DNA from: Acholeplasmatales bacterium
GTDB taxonomy: Bacteria; Bacillota_I; Bacilli_A; Acholeplasmatales; Anaeroplasmataceae
Reading direction: 5' to 3'
NCBI GenBank assembly: GCA_017388605.1
Contig: JAFPIE010000125.1
Coordinates: forward strand, 1-6,554
Length of the DNA: 6,554 nucleotides
A program made the translations under genes and the position numbers. Shown piece after piece: positions 6,351 to 6,554 of this stretch; the stretch's first letter is position 1; each line of letters opens with the position of its first letter. The notes under the pieces are model-generated. The model was given only the letters and a program-made list of their open reading frames with translations, ran no database searches and had not been told where the DNA came from.

Positions 6351-6389
6351 TACTTAGGTTATAAGTAATTGTGGCTGGTTTTTATTTTT
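6337..6389 (+). terminator. riboswitch expression platform: intrinsic terminator overlapping the aptamer
   Basis: TTACTTA (6350-6356) pairs with TAAGTAA (6362-6368) around a GGTTA loop. After a bulged T the stem can continue down to bases 6337 and 6380 with several G-U wobbles, or in another register by AGCCA (6337-6341) with TGGCT (6372-6376). TTTTTATTTTT (6379-6389) follows. The 5' arm is the AGCCAGTTGC segment that the aptamer needs for P1 and its second hairpin, so the two folds exclude each other. Ligand-bound aptamer should therefore prevent termination, giving an ON switch; the direction is inferred from the overlap. Confidence 0.8.
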
Positions 6390-6394
6390 CAAAA

Positions 6395-6402
6395 AGGAGG
6401 TG
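6395..6402 (+). promoter_or_regulatory. Shine-Dalgarno site of the c-di-GMP-controlled gene
   Basis: AGGAGGTG, a near-perfect anti-16S match, ends seven bases before the ATG at 6410. It lies outside the terminator stem, so control is more likely transcriptional than by hiding this site. Confidence 0.9.
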
Positions 6403-6409
6403 CAGAAAT

Positions 6410-6554
6410 ATGAAGAAGAACTCAAAAATAAATTTAATATTGTCAAGTATTAGTTTGTCTATTACTGCACTACTTTTAGTAATGATTACCATGGCATGGT
6501 ATGCAACAAATAAGACAGCTTATGTTACTGCAGGTATTGGTAGTACAAAGGGGA
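6410..6554 (+). CDS. exported or anchored protein, N-terminal fragment, c-di-GMP controlled; possibly SipW-dependent type
   Basis: Only the first 48 codons are present; the gene runs off the window end. The start is set by the strong Shine-Dalgarno site. The visible part is a signal peptide or membrane anchor: a basic N-terminus (MKKNSK), a hydrophobic core of about 20 residues (8-28), then AWYATNKTAYVTAG (29-42). That last segment resembles the cleavage-site region of SipW-dependent matrix proteins such as TasA and camelysin, where an Ala/Trp-aromatic pair is followed by a polar stretch and a Gly-rich strand. If so, the product is a secreted biofilm fibre or surface protein, which fits control by c-di-GMP. 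A plain lipoprotein is unlikely because no Cys is present. A pilin or another exported protein remains possible. Export is fairly clear; the family is tentative. Confidence 0.75.
   Translation, partial: MKKNSKINLILSSISLSITALLLVMITMAWYATNKTAYVTAGIGSTKG

Overview
The window reads as a chromosomal stretch from a low-GC, Gram-positive-type bacterium (Bacillota). The DNA is AT-rich and strongly prefers A/T-ending codons, all genes lie on the plus strand, and Shine-Dalgarno sites and intrinsic terminators have the Bacillota style. Tryptophan is TGG throughout and the visible stops are TAA and TAG, so nothing suggests a Mycoplasma-type code. I cannot place it more closely; an Erysipelotrichia- or Clostridia-like lineage would fit the c-di-GMP riboswitch and the full-length two-domain TrkA, but that is inference.

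Layout: (1) 1-954, an AAA-type ATPase of the DUF815 family whose true start may lie upstream of the window, ending in a small palindromic hairpin; (2) 1086-2912, the ribosome-associated GTPase TypA/BipA with its own likely promoter and a strong terminator; (3) 3062-5939, a two-gene potassium uptake operon, trkA (cytosolic NAD-binding gating subunit) and trkH (membrane pore), one base apart; (4) 5940-6224, an AT-rich gene-free region with several inverted repeats; (5) 6203-6554, a promoter, a class I cyclic-di-GMP riboswitch with an overlapping intrinsic terminator, and the first 48 codons of an exported or membrane-anchored protein cut by the window end.

The first three units are ordinary housekeeping functions. 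TrkA and TrkH act together: the RCK subunit ring on the cytoplasmic face gates K+ flow through the TrkH pore. The most interesting part is the 3' end. There the 3' strand of the aptamer is also the 5' strand of the terminator, which predicts that c-di-GMP switches the downstream gene ON. The encoded N-terminus is a signal/anchor followed by a Trp-Tyr motif reminiscent of SipW-dependent biofilm matrix proteins (TasA/camelysin-like), which would fit c-di-GMP control of a sessile lifestyle. No mobile element, CRISPR array, tRNA or rRNA was seen.
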